Part shown: in pieces, positions 37,589 through 45,724 of the stretch
Layout of the letters: every line of letters begins with the position of its first letter
Numbering within the stretch: the stretch's first letter is position 1
Program-made: the position numbers and the translations under genes
Assembly: GCA_937931165.1 (NCBI GenBank)
Contig: CALHCI010000038.1
Coordinates: 1-64,000, forward strand
Direction: 5' to 3'
From: an uncultured Granulosicoccaceae bacterium
GTDB lineage: Bacteria; Pseudomonadota; Gammaproteobacteria; Granulosicoccales; Granulosicoccaceae
DNA: 64,000 nt
The notes under the pieces: model-generated
Told to the model about the DNA's origin: nothing
Database searches by the model: none
What the model saw: only the letters and a program-made list of their open reading frames with translations

Positions 37589-38353
37589 AAGCGCTACAAC
37601 GACCGGATCGACGAAAGCCCGACTGGTTCACCCGTCCGCGCAAACCTGGAACTGCGTTACTTGTTAGCCGTCCTGCAAGATGCGCACAAGACTGACCCGG
37701 CGACATACCCAAACAATCCCGCCAGCCAGTTCAAATCAAAGAAGCGGAAGAAAAACGCGGTACGCAAAGGCCGACTAACACCTGGGGGTATGCCCAAATT
37801 GGCCGGCGCCATCACCAGGAAGAATCTGCGCGCACAGAACTTTCTGTGGTGGTGCCTATATTCAGGGAACCGTGTCGGCGAAGTCATGAGTATTCGACGT
37901 GCCGATGTGAACCTGAAAAAAGGTATCTACCTGTTGCGGGACATCAAGACATCGGACCGTGATGGCGAGGTCGTTGAGATGCCGCTATCGAATCAGCTTA
38001 GAGGAATCGTCAAATCTCAGATCGATCACGACGTTGACAGCGTTTTCCTGTTTCCAAAACTGGATGGCAAGAAGCAAACCGGCTTACCAAACAGTTACCA
38101 CCGCGACCTCGATTACAGTTTCCACGATTACCGAAAACTGTTTCGCAGTGTAGCCGATGGTCTCGACATCAGCCGGATCATTGCTATGCGGCTGGTAAAT
38201 CACCGCAGCGGCGAAGACGTTGACAGCGGCTATATTGTCGATGACATGGCGCGTTTGCAGCGTGGCGCGCAGATGGTGGCCGATGCCATAGACACCCTAG
38301 CAGGCAAGAGTGCCGAGAATGTTATTCCTGCTTTAAAGGTTGTGTCAGCATGA
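37589..38353 (+). pseudogene. Tyrosine integrase, 5'-truncated
   Basis: Coding similarity begins at 37589, ten bases inside the attachment repeat, right after an in-frame TAG at 37586-37588, and runs 254 codons to the TGA at 38351. Core-binding residues are seen first (R-A-N-L-E-L-R-Y-L-L-A-V-L). The catalytic domain keeps Arg in SGNRVGEVM, HDYR (His-x-x-Arg), the later His in VNHRSG and Tyr in DSGYI. The N-terminal arm-binding domain (about 100 or more residues) is missing. A TTG at 37661 could still start a 230-residue catalytic fragment. It resembles phage-type tRNA-targeting integrases. Confidence 0.82.
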
Positions 38354-38588
38354 GCGCAAAGATCGGATCATCGCTACGCGTGATCATGGTAAATCGCTCG
38401 AAGTGGCTGCTCTGTACTCCATACAACAGAGCGCCGACGATGAATTCGATCTAACTGACCTGCAAATTATCCGCAAAGCATTGCAGGGCGTTGATCTCTT
38501 GAACCCGCACAAACCCACTTTGAAGAAAGCGATTGTTGACGCATTGGACGTAGGGAAAAAAGTCAAAAGCGATAAGAAAAAAAGCTAG
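38340..38588 (+). CDS. Small island protein, 82 residues
   Basis: ORF starting at a TTG inside the last codons of the integrase gene. The second half (FDLTDLQIIRKALQGVDL, then LKKAIVDALDVGKK) is a regular amphipathic helix pattern ending in a lysine tail. I know no family. The overlap with the integrase end suggests a shared transcript; the exact start is unsure. Confidence 0.45.
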   Translation: MCQHERKDRIIATRDHGKSLEVAALYSIQQSADDEFDLTDLQIIRKALQGVDLLNPHKPTLKKAIVDALDVGKKVKSDKKKS

Positions 38589-38611
38589 CGAAAAAGCACT
38601 ATGACATTTGT

Positions 38612-38797
38612 ATGGACAGGATGAAGGGACTATCGCAGCCGGAGGTCGCCGAAAAGTACCATGTAGAAGTCAGACAGGTACAAAAGATTGAGAAAAAGCT
38701 CATGCCGCAGCTACGCGACAGACTCGAGCGGTCCGACTACTCGAAACACATTCTCGATGATATTGCATCGGTCAATCGCATAAAGAATCTGAAGTAA
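38612..38797 (+). CDS. Small helix-turn-helix-like island protein, 61 residues
   Basis: Starts at ATG 38612 (a second ATG at 38621). The middle (LSQPEVAEKYHVEVRQVQKIEKK) has the spacing of a sigma region 4-like helix-turn-helix. Charged and probably DNA-binding; a regulator of the island is a reasonable guess. Confidence 0.45.
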   Translation: MDRMKGLSQPEVAEKYHVEVRQVQKIEKKLMPQLRDRLERSDYSKHILDDIASVNRIKNLK

Positions 38798-38895
38798 ACC
38801 CGCCCTAGTTTTCGATTTTTCGCAAAAAAGAGGTCGTCACGCAGCAGCGATCTTAATTTCTACATTGTGCGCTTGGTTACAACAGAGCCACAGCG

Positions 38896-39117
38896 ATGAC
38901 AACAAAATCCATAGTAGTAAATGGCGTCGAGTACATCACAGAAGCCGAGACCGCTGCGATGATCGGCAAGAGCCAGCATACCCTGCGCACAGCACGCTGC
39001 CGTCCCGAGCGTCACTCTGCTGAATTACAGTCACTTCAGTGGAAAAAAATTTTAGGGCGTATCTATTACGCGAAAGCTGAGGCAGCGGCTCTATCGCAGG
39101 CGGAGGTAAATACGTGA
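38896..39117 (+). CDS. Excisionase/AlpA-like DNA-binding protein
   Basis: 73 residues. YITEAETAAMIGKSQHTLRTAR is a winged helix-turn-helix start as in Xis and AlpA-type proteins, and a short wing with W-K-K-I-L-G-R-I-Y-Y follows. Such proteins direct excision or control of integrative elements. The stop overlaps the next ORF start (GTGA). Confidence 0.6.
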   Translation: MTTKSIVVNGVEYITEAETAAMIGKSQHTLRTARCRPERHSAELQSLQWKKILGRIYYAKAEAAALSQAEVNT

Positions 39118-39371
39118 GCGGCCATCGAGCAGCCACATCTTCAGCACCGGAACTGTGGTCGACATACCAAACGATTAGCGCACCGCAGCTAACTGATAAC
39201 TACAAACTCGAACCATTTTTTGCCAGGCAGACCCCCGCTGGTGACATGGCGCAGGGGCTGATTGATAACTTATGCAGACCGACCTGTAATTTGCTGGCGA
39301 TAAGAAATGACGGCAAGCACCGTTATTTGCACTTTGCACCCGGTTTGTGGAGGTCAACATGCACCCTGTAA
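39114..39371 (+). CDS. Hypothetical island protein, 85 residues
   Basis: Starts at GTG 39114, overlapping the stop of the Xis-like gene by four bases, with a ribosome binding site GGAGG at 39102-39106. The product is soluble with three cysteines near the C-terminus. No family recognised. Confidence 0.42.
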   Translation: MSGHRAATSSAPELWSTYQTISAPQLTDNYKLEPFFARQTPAGDMAQGLIDNLCRPTCNLLAIRNDGKHRYLHFAPGLWRSTCTL

Positions 39372-39654
39372 CTGTTACATCGACGCCACAGTCTGCTTGG
39401 TCGCTGAGACCGTATTGAGTGGCTTGGCTATTGCGGCTCGATCAGGAAATGACACGTATGTCGTTGCAGCACTGCTGCCCGAAAACATTCCTGATGTGCT
39501 CACGCTAATACGCAAATGGTGGCATGTAGACGTCTATGCCGCGCCAGACACAGACACCGCACCCGCACCACCAGACACGGAGATCATACGGCCACCCACT
39601 GGACTCACCTGGCTGGATCTGCACCTGCAGGGAGAGCCGACATGGCCGGCGTAA
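39307..39654 (+). CDS. Hypothetical island protein, up to 115 residues
   Basis: The frame opens with an ATG inside the previous ORF. Residues about 30-78 look coding (ETVLSGLAIAARSGNDTYVV and LIRKWWHVDVY); a proline-rich stretch follows. The start is uncertain. Its stop overlaps the next ORF start at 39642. Confidence 0.4.
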   Translation: MTASTVICTLHPVCGGQHAPCNCYIDATVCLVAETVLSGLAIAARSGNDTYVVAALLPENIPDVLTLIRKWWHVDVYAAPDTDTAPAPPDTEIIRPPTGLTWLDLHLQGEPTWPA

Positions 39655-39866
39655 TGCCAAAACAATCTGTCCGAGGAGCAGCGGATACGCCACCGAATTG
39701 GATTAAGTCACCACTGCCCCACGAGGACATGCCACGGCCATACCCAGTCGATGCGGCAATTCTGTCACGCAGAAAACACTGGACGAGTTCGGGGCGTCGC
39801 TTGGCATGTCTGGTGACAAATTATAAACCCGGTGGGCGTGGTTGCTGGCGCTGTGCTTGTCGCTGA
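39642..39866 (+). CDS. Hypothetical island protein, possibly frameshifted
   Basis: ATG 39642 follows GGGAG with 8-base spacing, so translation here is likely. The N-terminal half (PKQSVRGAADTPPNWIKS) looks coding. Near 39757 the frame seems to move: another frame reads NSVTQKTLDEFGASLGMSGDKL and then stops at TAA 39824. This looks like a frameshifted gene, but the original frame is also open to 39866. Confidence 0.4.
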   Translation: MAGVMPKQSVRGAADTPPNWIKSPLPHEDMPRPYPVDAAILSRRKHWTSSGRRLACLVTNYKPGGRGCWRCACR

Positions 39867-40003
39867 TCGTGATGGCGTTGCAAGTCGGGCTCGGAACGCT
39901 AAGCGATGGCCGGCTGGCCGAAAAGCACGAGGGCGATATTACGGCTACCGCACCGGAGTTGCCGACCGCAAAAAAGTCGCGCGGCCTGTCGTTGGTCACA
40001 TGA
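39842..40003 (+). CDS. Small single-pass membrane protein
   Basis: From TTG 39842 the frame codes a strong hydrophobic helix (LLALCLSLIVMALQVGLGTL) and an acidic/polar tail, 53 residues. Its TGA overlaps the next ATG (ATGA at 40000). The same frame upstream is the end of the frameshifted 39642 gene, so this may be the C-terminal part of one broken gene. It overlaps the 39642 frame. Confidence 0.35.
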   Translation: MLALCLSLIVMALQVGLGTLSDGRLAEKHEGDITATAPELPTAKKSRGLSLVT

Positions 40004-40344
40004 CCCGGCAGGCCAGCCCGTTACTGGATCGAAGTTTGAAGGCGAAACAGGCCAGTTTCACCGGAGGCACTGAAGCCACCGGAGGCACTTTTGCAAAATT
40101 AGTTTCCGCAGAAAAACCTGATCGGGTACCTGGGCGCAAACGTTCGGCTACGTTTCAGCGCAAGTACGCCGCAGCAGTGAAAGCAATTGAAGCGGGCTCC
40201 ATTGCGCCAGAGGTAAAGCCGGTGAGCTCGCACGTGCAATGCTCCACCAGGACGGCATCGTCGATACTTGCAAAGGCATGTGATTGTGATGACCGTTTCA
40301 GCCGGGACACCCGTGGTCGGGTTCGGTTTATGGCTGTGGCTTGA
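40000..40344 (+). CDS. Hypothetical basic island protein, 114 residues
   Basis: ATG at 40000 overlaps the stop of the preceding membrane ORF. The product is rich in K, R and A; residues about 50-95 (FQRKYAAAVKAIEAGSIAP, then CSTRTASSILAKA) have a helix-turn-helix flavour. A short direct repeat gives TGGTEATGGT near residue 27. No family recognised. Confidence 0.4.
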   Translation: MTRQASPLLDRSLKAKQASFTGGTEATGGTFAKLVSAEKPDRVPGRKRSATFQRKYAAAVKAIEAGSIAPEVKPVSSHVQCSTRTASSILAKACDCDDRFSRDTRGRVRFMAVA

Positions 40345-40431
40345 TGAATTATGCGTCACGGATGACGCGCCTGATTTGCGACTTTATAAAGTTTATGATG
40401 GAGTGGCGCAAATCAGTACAGAATTATCGAC

Positions 40432-41319
40432 ATGACCAAAAAAGCAGTGCCAGGAACATACCACCAATTACCGCTTTTCGAAATCGAGAGCTCAAACTTA
40501 GAAAAACAAAGCGCGCTATCGCACGCACCTCCAATAAGTAACAGCGATTTTGGAAAATACATCGTTTACGTGGATGAAAGTGGCGATCACAGTCTTCAAA
40601 GTATAGACAGCAATTATCCAGTATTTGTTTTAGCGTTTTGCGTAGTCCACAAGCGCCACTACAGCGAAGCAATCGTACCAATAGTTGAAAAATTCAAATT
40701 CAATCATTTCGGCCATGACCAAGTCATCTTGCATGAGCGGGACATTCGAAAGCAAACCGGCGCATTTCAAAAGCTAATCGGCGGAACCAAGAATGAGGAC
40801 TTTACTGCTGAACTGTCTGAGATTATGCGGTCAAGCAATTTTATCTTAATTTCTACTGTTATCGACAAGCGGGCCATGTCGAGGAGAGAAGGGGTTGAAG
40901 GTAATGCTTATCACATAGCACTCGGACATTGTATGGAAACACTCTATGACTTCCTTACTGAAAAAGGCGAACAAGATAATAAAACACACGTGGTAGTTGA
41001 GTGCCGAGGCAGAAAAGAAGACGCAGAACTGGAATTAGAATTTCGTCGCGTCTGTGATGGTGAAAATCGACTTGGCAAAAACCTACCGTTCGATATATTG
41101 TTTTCAGACAAAAAAGCGATGTCTACCGGCTTGCAGTTAGCAGATCTAGTCGCCAGGCCAATAGGCATGACCATATCGCAACCAAGTCATAGCAACCGTG
41201 CTTTTGAAATCCTAAAGGAAAAATTCTACTGTGATCAAGGGAGAGAAGGCGCAGGAACAGGTTACGAAGGCGTGGGCCTGAAAATTTTCCCTACCCCAAA
41301 AAGCGAAAAACCCCGGTGA
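40432..41319 (+). CDS. DUF3800 domain protein
   Basis: 295 residues. Family marks: YVDESGDH near residue 46, the HERDI region near 102, a middle segment with V-V-V-E-C-R-G-R and the C-terminal LQLADLVA with its Asp. The D-E-S-G start and late Asp resemble the acid set of RNase H-fold nucleases, but the activity has not been shown to my knowledge. DUF3800 genes occur often in mobile islands. Here it is the last gene before the attachment site, the usual cargo position. An imperfect hairpin overlaps the stop (41311-41330). Codon use is more AT-rich than neighbours. Confidence 0.85.
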   Translation: MTKKAVPGTYHQLPLFEIESSNLEKQSALSHAPPISNSDFGKYIVYVDESGDHSLQSIDSNYPVFVLAFCVVHKRHYSEAIVPIVEKFKFNHFGHDQVILHERDIRKQTGAFQKLIGGTKNEDFTAELSEIMRSSNFILISTVIDKRAMSRREGVEGNAYHIALGHCMETLYDFLTEKGEQDNKTHVVVECRGRKEDAELELEFRRVCDGENRLGKNLPFDILFSDKKAMSTGLQLADLVARPIGMTISQPSHSNRAFEILKEKFYCDQGREGAGTGYEGVGLKIFPTPKSEKPR

Positions 41320-41606
41320 AGCCACCGAGGTATTAACGCCGACCGGGAATCCCCAATCCATTTATATAGTAGTCTGTTACCGAAAACGGTATCTGTCAAT
41401 AGTACTAACAGCTAAGTAAACCAATCAATTTTCGGTCCAAGACACGAAAACTATCACAGATCACTTACGGCATTGGACAAATATTCTTTAACAGAGTTTC
41501 CCACCGATTTGCGCTTGAGCGTCCCCTACGCGTCCCTTGAAGAAAAAATCAAAGTCTCAGACATAAGTGCAAAATGAGAATATTACTACATAACTAGGGG
41601 TTTTCG
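41320..41606. other. Island end, gene-free
   Basis: About 290 bp between the DUF3800 stop and the attachment repeat, without an ORF. AT-rich in places; it may hold recombinase arm sites. Confidence 0.4.
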
Positions 41607-41657
41607 ATGGTGGCCAGGGACGGAATCGAACCGCCGACACGGGGATTTTCAGTCCCC
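41607..41657. repeat. Island boundary: 51-bp repeat within intact tRNA-Phe
   Basis: The second copy of the 51-bp attachment repeat, forming the 3' part of the functional tRNA gene. In the usual mechanism this part was brought by the element and restores the tRNA. Confidence 0.95.
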
Positions 41658-41683
41658 TGCTCTACCGACTGAGCTACCTGGCC
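41608..41683 (-). tRNA. tRNA-Phe (GAA)
   Basis: 76 nt on the minus strand with encoded CCA. The acceptor arms pair (GGCCAGG with CCTGGCC), the D arm has AGCTCAGTCGGTAGAGC, the anticodon loop is CTGAAAA with GAA, and the T arm has GGTTCGATTCC. It serves as insertion target of the neighbouring island and remains intact. Confidence 0.97.
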
Positions 41684-41738
41684 ATCTGGATGGTGTTACC
41701 ACGAAGAGGTAGGATCGCGGCTAACCCGCGAGCCGTGT

Positions 41739-41767
41739 ATTAGACCTATAGCGGGCTCTTGAGTCAA
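41739..41767 (-). promoter_or_regulatory. Sigma-70 promoter of tRNA-Phe
   Basis: Read on the minus strand: TTGACT (41762-41767), a 17-base spacer and TCTAAT (41739-41744), about 55 bp before the tRNA 5' end. Both boxes differ from consensus by one base. Confidence 0.72.
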
Positions 41768-41794
41768 GCCCGTCTCACACCACATTGCGAGCAA

Positions 41795-42067
41795 TCAGTC
41801 GTTTTGTGGCACAAACCCTTCGGGCATGGCTGAGCCTTCACCAAAGAAGTATTTTTCCATCTCTTCTTCAAGGAATTTTCGTGCCTTCGGATCGACCGGG
41901 GTCAGGCGATATTCGTTGATCAGCATGGTCTGATGTCCCATCCAGCCCTGCCATGCCTCTTTAGACACGTTTTGATAGATCCGCTTGCCCAGATCCCCGG
42001 GGTAGGTAGGTCGATCAAGGCCGTCTGCTTCGCGGCCCAGTTTTACGCAATTGACCGTTCTGGCCAT
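41795..42067 (-). CDS. yggX: YggX iron-trafficking / oxidative-protection protein
   Basis: 90-residue small acidic protein starting [10 protein letters not shown] with the conserved cysteine at position 7, then G-L-D-x-P-x-x-P-G-x-L-G and [18 protein letters not shown]. It protects iron-sulfur clusters from oxidants. It follows mutY as in Pseudomonas and enterobacteria, which makes sense because MutY carries a [4Fe-4S] cluster. Confidence 0.95.
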   Translation of the reverse strand: MARTVNCVKLGREADGLDRPTYPGDLGKRIYQNVSKEAWQGWMGHQTMLINEYRLTPVDPKARKFLEEEMEKYFFGEGSAMPEGFVPQND

Positions 42068-42115
42068 AGTTATACTCCAGCTAGTGTTGTTCGGGATGAT
42101 ACCAAGTCAGCCGCT

Positions 42116-43195
42116 TCAGTTCGATGCAACCGCTGCTTTTCGCAACTGGGTGAGCAGCCGGTCGACCGGTGCGGGAATACCACCAATGTCGTCGGTACCG
42201 GCAAACCATCGGCCATCGCGCTCTTTAATCATGGAGGGTCGGGCTGCCGTCTTCAAGGCAACATGAATGGGATGCACGGTGAGTTGAAAGTGCGTAAAGG
42301 TGTGCTGAAAACTTTCCCAGTGGGTGACCTTAGACGGCACCTGTGCCTCGATATAGCCTGTGGCAGATGCCAGTTCGTCAAATTGAATAAAGCTCCACAA
42401 CCCGCCCCAGATCCCGCTCGGCGGCCGGCGTTGCATCAGCACCCGGCCCTTTTTATCCTGCACGATCACCATCCAGGTCTCACGCGACGGCTTCGCCTTC
42501 CTGGGTTTTTTATGCGGCCATTGTGTCGGGTTGCCGGAAGCCAGGGCCTGACAACTGTCACTGACCGGGCAGCACGAGCATTCCGGCGAGCTGCGCGTAC
42601 ACAGGGTGGCCCCCAGATCCATCATGGCCTGATTGTAGGCACCGGTGCGATCCTTAGGCGTCACTGCAGAAGTCAGTTGCCATAGATATTTTTCAACCGC
42701 TGATTGTCCGTACCAGCCATCGACCGTGTGGTGTCGGCACAGTACACGTTTCACGTTGCCGTCGAGTATCGGTTCACTCTGCCCGAACGCAAGACTCAAA
42801 ATCGCACCGGCCGTCGAACGTCCAATGCCCGGTAATGCCACCAGACCATCCAGTGTCGATGGCATTTCACCATCACATTCCTGAATCACAGTAATGGCCG
42901 CTTTGTGCAGGTTTCTGCCTCGCGCGTAATACCCGAGTCCGGACCAGTGGTTGAGCACTTCATCCTGTGTCGCCGCAGCAAGCGCACGGATGTCCGGAAA
43001 GCTTTTCATAAACCGCTCATAGTACGGTATGACGGTGGTCACCTGCGTCTGCTGCAGCATGATTTCAGACACCCACACACGGTACGGTGTCGGGTTCTGT
43101 TGCCATGGCAGATGTTTGCGGCCATGCTGATCAAACCACTGCAGAACCGATTGTGAGAATCGACGGGCTTGTTTTGTGGAAGGAATTGAACTCAT
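42116..43195 (-). CDS. mutY: Adenine DNA glycosylase MutY
   Basis: 359-residue base-excision enzyme that removes adenine mispaired with 8-oxoguanine. Catalytic Glu in SEIMLQQTQV, helix-hairpin-helix ALPGIGRSTAGAI followed by the catalytic Asp in ILDGNVKRV, and the iron-sulfur ligands C-x6-C-x2-C-x5-C at about 193-209. The C-terminal NUDIX-like domain (about 230-350) recognises 8-oxoG. It starts 6 bp after asmA stops. Confidence 0.95.
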   Translation of the reverse strand: MSSIPSTKQARRFSQSVLQWFDQHGRKHLPWQQNPTPYRVWVSEIMLQQTQVTTVIPYYERFMKSFPDIRALAAATQDEVLNHWSGLGYYARGRNLHKAAITVIQECDGEMPSTLDGLVALPGIGRSTAGAILSLAFGQSEPILDGNVKRVLCRHHTVDGWYGQSAVEKYLWQLTSAVTPKDRTGAYNQAMMDLGATLCTRSSPECSCCPVSDSCQALASGNPTQWPHKKPRKAKPSRETWMVIVQDKKGRVLMQRRPPSGIWGGLWSFIQFDELASATGYIEAQVPSKVTHWESFQHTFTHFQLTVHPIHVALKTAARPSMIKERDGRWFAGTDDIGGIPAPVDRLLTQLRKAAVASN

Positions 43196-43201
43196 TAACG
43201 G

Positions 43202-45724
43202 CTATTTTTCCAGCAGATTGGAAATGCCTTTCTCAATGGTTTGCTGCAACGTTTCCTCGAGCTTTTCCTTGTTATCCTCAAGTTGTTGTTCGAGCACCTG
43301 CTGCTGTCTTTCCACCTCGTCGATGACGACTTCTTTTTTCTCCTGCAGTAGCGCTTCAGCCTCGGCCTGTTGCTCTTGCAATTTGTCCTTTAACGCTTGC
43401 TCCTGTGCTTTCAGTACCGCCTGTGTTTTTTCTTTTTGCGCTTCAAGCAATGCATCTTTTTGTTGTTGAAGCAGACTGGCTAGATCAGATCGCAATGCGT
43501 TAATGAGCGTACCGGTAAAATCAACCGACAGATCACTGAATGAACCTTTAACAGGCACCGGCAGCGACAATCCGTCAAGGGCTGCCATCTCTTCACCGCC
43601 CTGACCCTCAGTGTTGGCGGTAATTAATACGGTAGCCAGATAATCGACTTGCTGTGCAGGCAGATTGACTGAACCACGTCCGGTCATGCGCAACAGGGGT
43701 GACTTGAAAGACAAATCTTCACTCAACAACACCCCTTCATTGATTTCAGCAGAAACGCTTAGCTCACTGAAATCGGTTTTTTGTTCTGACTCCTGTGCAG
43801 TGAAGTCGGCACCTGCAACAAGCGCACTGGCGCGACGAACCTCACGACCAATGTTGATGCCGTTTATCGCACCATCAGTAAATCGCAATGAGAGCGCTCC
43901 ATTGGCCTGCTGCAACCATTGATCAACACTGACACCCCGGGTAAGCATATCGAGGTTAAGAATGCCACTGCCGCTTATCGGTGCCTCGGACTTTAAGTAG
44001 TCTGCCAGCAAAGGCGCAGATTGCACCGCACTAACATTTGAAGTCACGGTGAGTAAGGGCTCTTCTGTATTCAGATCCATCGTAACGCTACCGAACACAC
44101 TACCCTCATAGAGTGACGCGCGTGCTTCGGTTATCTCAAATTTCCGTGCTTCAGTACGCACCGGAATCACCATATCGCTTAACGTCACGCCGGAATAAAT
44201 CAGACGATCAACACGTAACTCTCCGTTGATACTCAGATCACGAAGTATCTCCACCGGCAACGCCGTGTTGTCTACAGTCGCACTGTTGCTGGTTGCGACC
44301 TGCGCCTGGTTAAGATCCGTCTCAGGTAGATAACGATCGACGTCGAGCTCAGTGCCATGGAGTTCAAACACCAGTGGCGGGACCGTGCTGTGGATATCGG
44401 TAAGCTCAACATGACCCGTTAGATCAAAACCATCAACAGTGAGCCGTAAATCATTGAGCGTCAGAATTTGTCCTGACTGACGCACCGCCATTGAGAGACT
44501 GGCACTCTGCAAAGCCAGCGGATCTGCAGCAACCACACCGAAAGATGCCATCCATGGTGCGGGGTTGAATACGTTGCTACTCAGCTGACCACTGAGTACC
44601 GCCGACTGCGCCAGGTTAGATACCTGCATATCTCCGGTCAGTTGAATATCACCCACTGATACACCAAGCCGGTTAACCAGTAATTGCTCTTCCGATTGCT
44701 GGAACTCCAGATAAAAGGCGCTGTTTTCAAGCAGGCTTTGATCAAACGCCTTTGGTAATTTAATACCGGCATCGTTCAACACAGCACCGGCATCGAATGC
44801 TGTACTGGTCAGGTTACCAAACAGATTCAGGGCTTCCATAAACCCGGTACCGTGAATTTCACCGGACACAGGCACACCGGCCACTGTGGCAGACATTTCT
44901 GTCAGGTCGAACGTCTGCGCTTTCAGGTTAACCAATAAGTCTCCACTCACTGCCGCATCAAATTGCTGCAGCGGCAACTGACTACCACTGCTTGCGGTGT
45001 TGAGATTGAGCCCTGTTAATGTATAGCTATTGGTGGCCAGATCTAGCGCCAGTGCACCAGAGGCTTCAACGCTGCTGGAGAATCCCAGGTGTTGGCTGGC
45101 GACGCGGAAGCCCGCGGTAAAGTCAAACGGCTGTGCCAGCTGAATGGCATCAGTGGTCAGGTTAAGTTGTTCAACGGTGATGTCATTTCCGTTTTTGTCA
45201 TCCTGCCAGCGCACACTGGAATCAGTAACCACAATACCGCCGACTGACAGCGCCGCTGCCAGCGGTGCGCCAGCCTCTACCGCCTGAAGAACATCTTCCT
45301 CTGCAGTTTCGGTTTCCACTACGGTGGTGGTGTCCAGTAAATCTTCCCAGTTGGCTACCCCGTCAGCGTTGACATGAAGATTAAGCTGCAGTCCGTGCAA
45401 CTCAATGACATCAACGTTGAGCTCTCCGGCAATCAGCGGCAACAACTCCAGTTTGACATCACTGGCGCGAACCTGCGCAAACGGGCTGTCGTCAAAGCCT
45501 TCGGCATTGGCCAGCGCTACATCGTTGAGTTGCAATCCAATCCACGGGAAAAAGCTTAAGTTAATATCACCGCCAAAATTCAGTTGTCGACCGGTTTTGT
45601 CGAATACCGCCTGCTGAATTTTATCTTTGTAGAGGTTGACGTCGAGGTTGCTGACAAACAATACCGCCAACACAACCACCAACACCATGACCGCGACCAC
45701 GCCCAACAACAAACGTTTGATCAT
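43202..45724 (-). CDS. asmA: AsmA family protein
   Basis: 840-residue inner-membrane anchored periplasmic protein. One N-terminal helix (5-28) is followed by the AsmA N-terminal domain, a long beta-rich groove region typical of bridge-like lipid carriers, the conserved AsmA C-terminal domain (about 600-740) and a coiled-coil tail rich in Q, E and K (about 755-840). Family members influence outer-membrane assembly and phospholipid transport. First gene of asmA-mutY-yggX. Confidence 0.9.
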   Translation of the reverse strand: MIKRLLLGVVAVMVLVVVLAVLFVSNLDVNLYKDKIQQAVFDKTGRQLNFGGDINLSFFPWIGLQLNDVALANAEGFDDSPFAQVRASDVKLELLPLIAGELNVDVIELHGLQLNLHVNADGVANWEDLLDTTTVVETETAEEDVLQAVEAGAPLAAALSVGGIVVTDSSVRWQDDKNGNDITVEQLNLTTDAIQLAQPFDFTAGFRVASQHLGFSSSVEASGALALDLATNSYTLTGLNLNTASSGSQLPLQQFDAAVSGDLLVNLKAQTFDLTEMSATVAGVPVSGEIHGTGFMEALNLFGNLTSTAFDAGAVLNDAGIKLPKAFDQSLLENSAFYLEFQQSEEQLLVNRLGVSVGDIQLTGDMQVSNLAQSAVLSGQLSSNVFNPAPWMASFGVVAADPLALQSASLSMAVRQSGQILTLNDLRLTVDGFDLTGHVELTDIHSTVPPLVFELHGTELDVDRYLPETDLNQAQVATSNSATVDNTALPVEILRDLSINGELRVDRLIYSGVTLSDMVIPVRTEARKFEITEARASLYEGSVFGSVTMDLNTEEPLLTVTSNVSAVQSAPLLADYLKSEAPISGSGILNLDMLTRGVSVDQWLQQANGALSLRFTDGAINGINIGREVRRASALVAGADFTAQESEQKTDFSELSVSAEINEGVLLSEDLSFKSPLLRMTGRGSVNLPAQQVDYLATVLITANTEGQGGEEMAALDGLSLPVPVKGSFSDLSVDFTGTLINALRSDLASLLQQQKDALLEAQKEKTQAVLKAQEQALKDKLQEQQAEAEALLQEKKEVVIDEVERQQQVLEQQLEDNKEKLEETLQQTIEKGISNLLEK

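Larger units (their letters stand above)
37528..41657. mobile_element. 4.1-kb genomic island in tRNA-Phe
   Basis: Two identical 51-bp direct repeats bound 4028 bp of inner DNA that starts with a tyrosine integrase fragment and ends at an intact tRNA-Phe. All genes inside run on the plus strand and are small, overlapping and mostly unknown, except a DUF3800 gene at the far end. There is no replication, capsid or conjugation gene I recognise. It looks like a decayed integrative element or phage satellite whose integrase has lost its N-terminus, so it could only move with help. Confidence 0.88.

Noticed and set aside
37528-41657. An archaeal SSV-type split integrase, with the two halves at opposite island ends.
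   Set aside because: Joining the ends places the attachment repeat and then an in-frame TAG at 37586-37588 before the integrase fragment, and no integrase-like coding is found before 41607. Truncation explains it better.
41933-42685. A 250-codon plus-strand frame across yggX and mutY.
   Set aside because: Both opposite genes are certain by motif; the frame is a compositional shadow.
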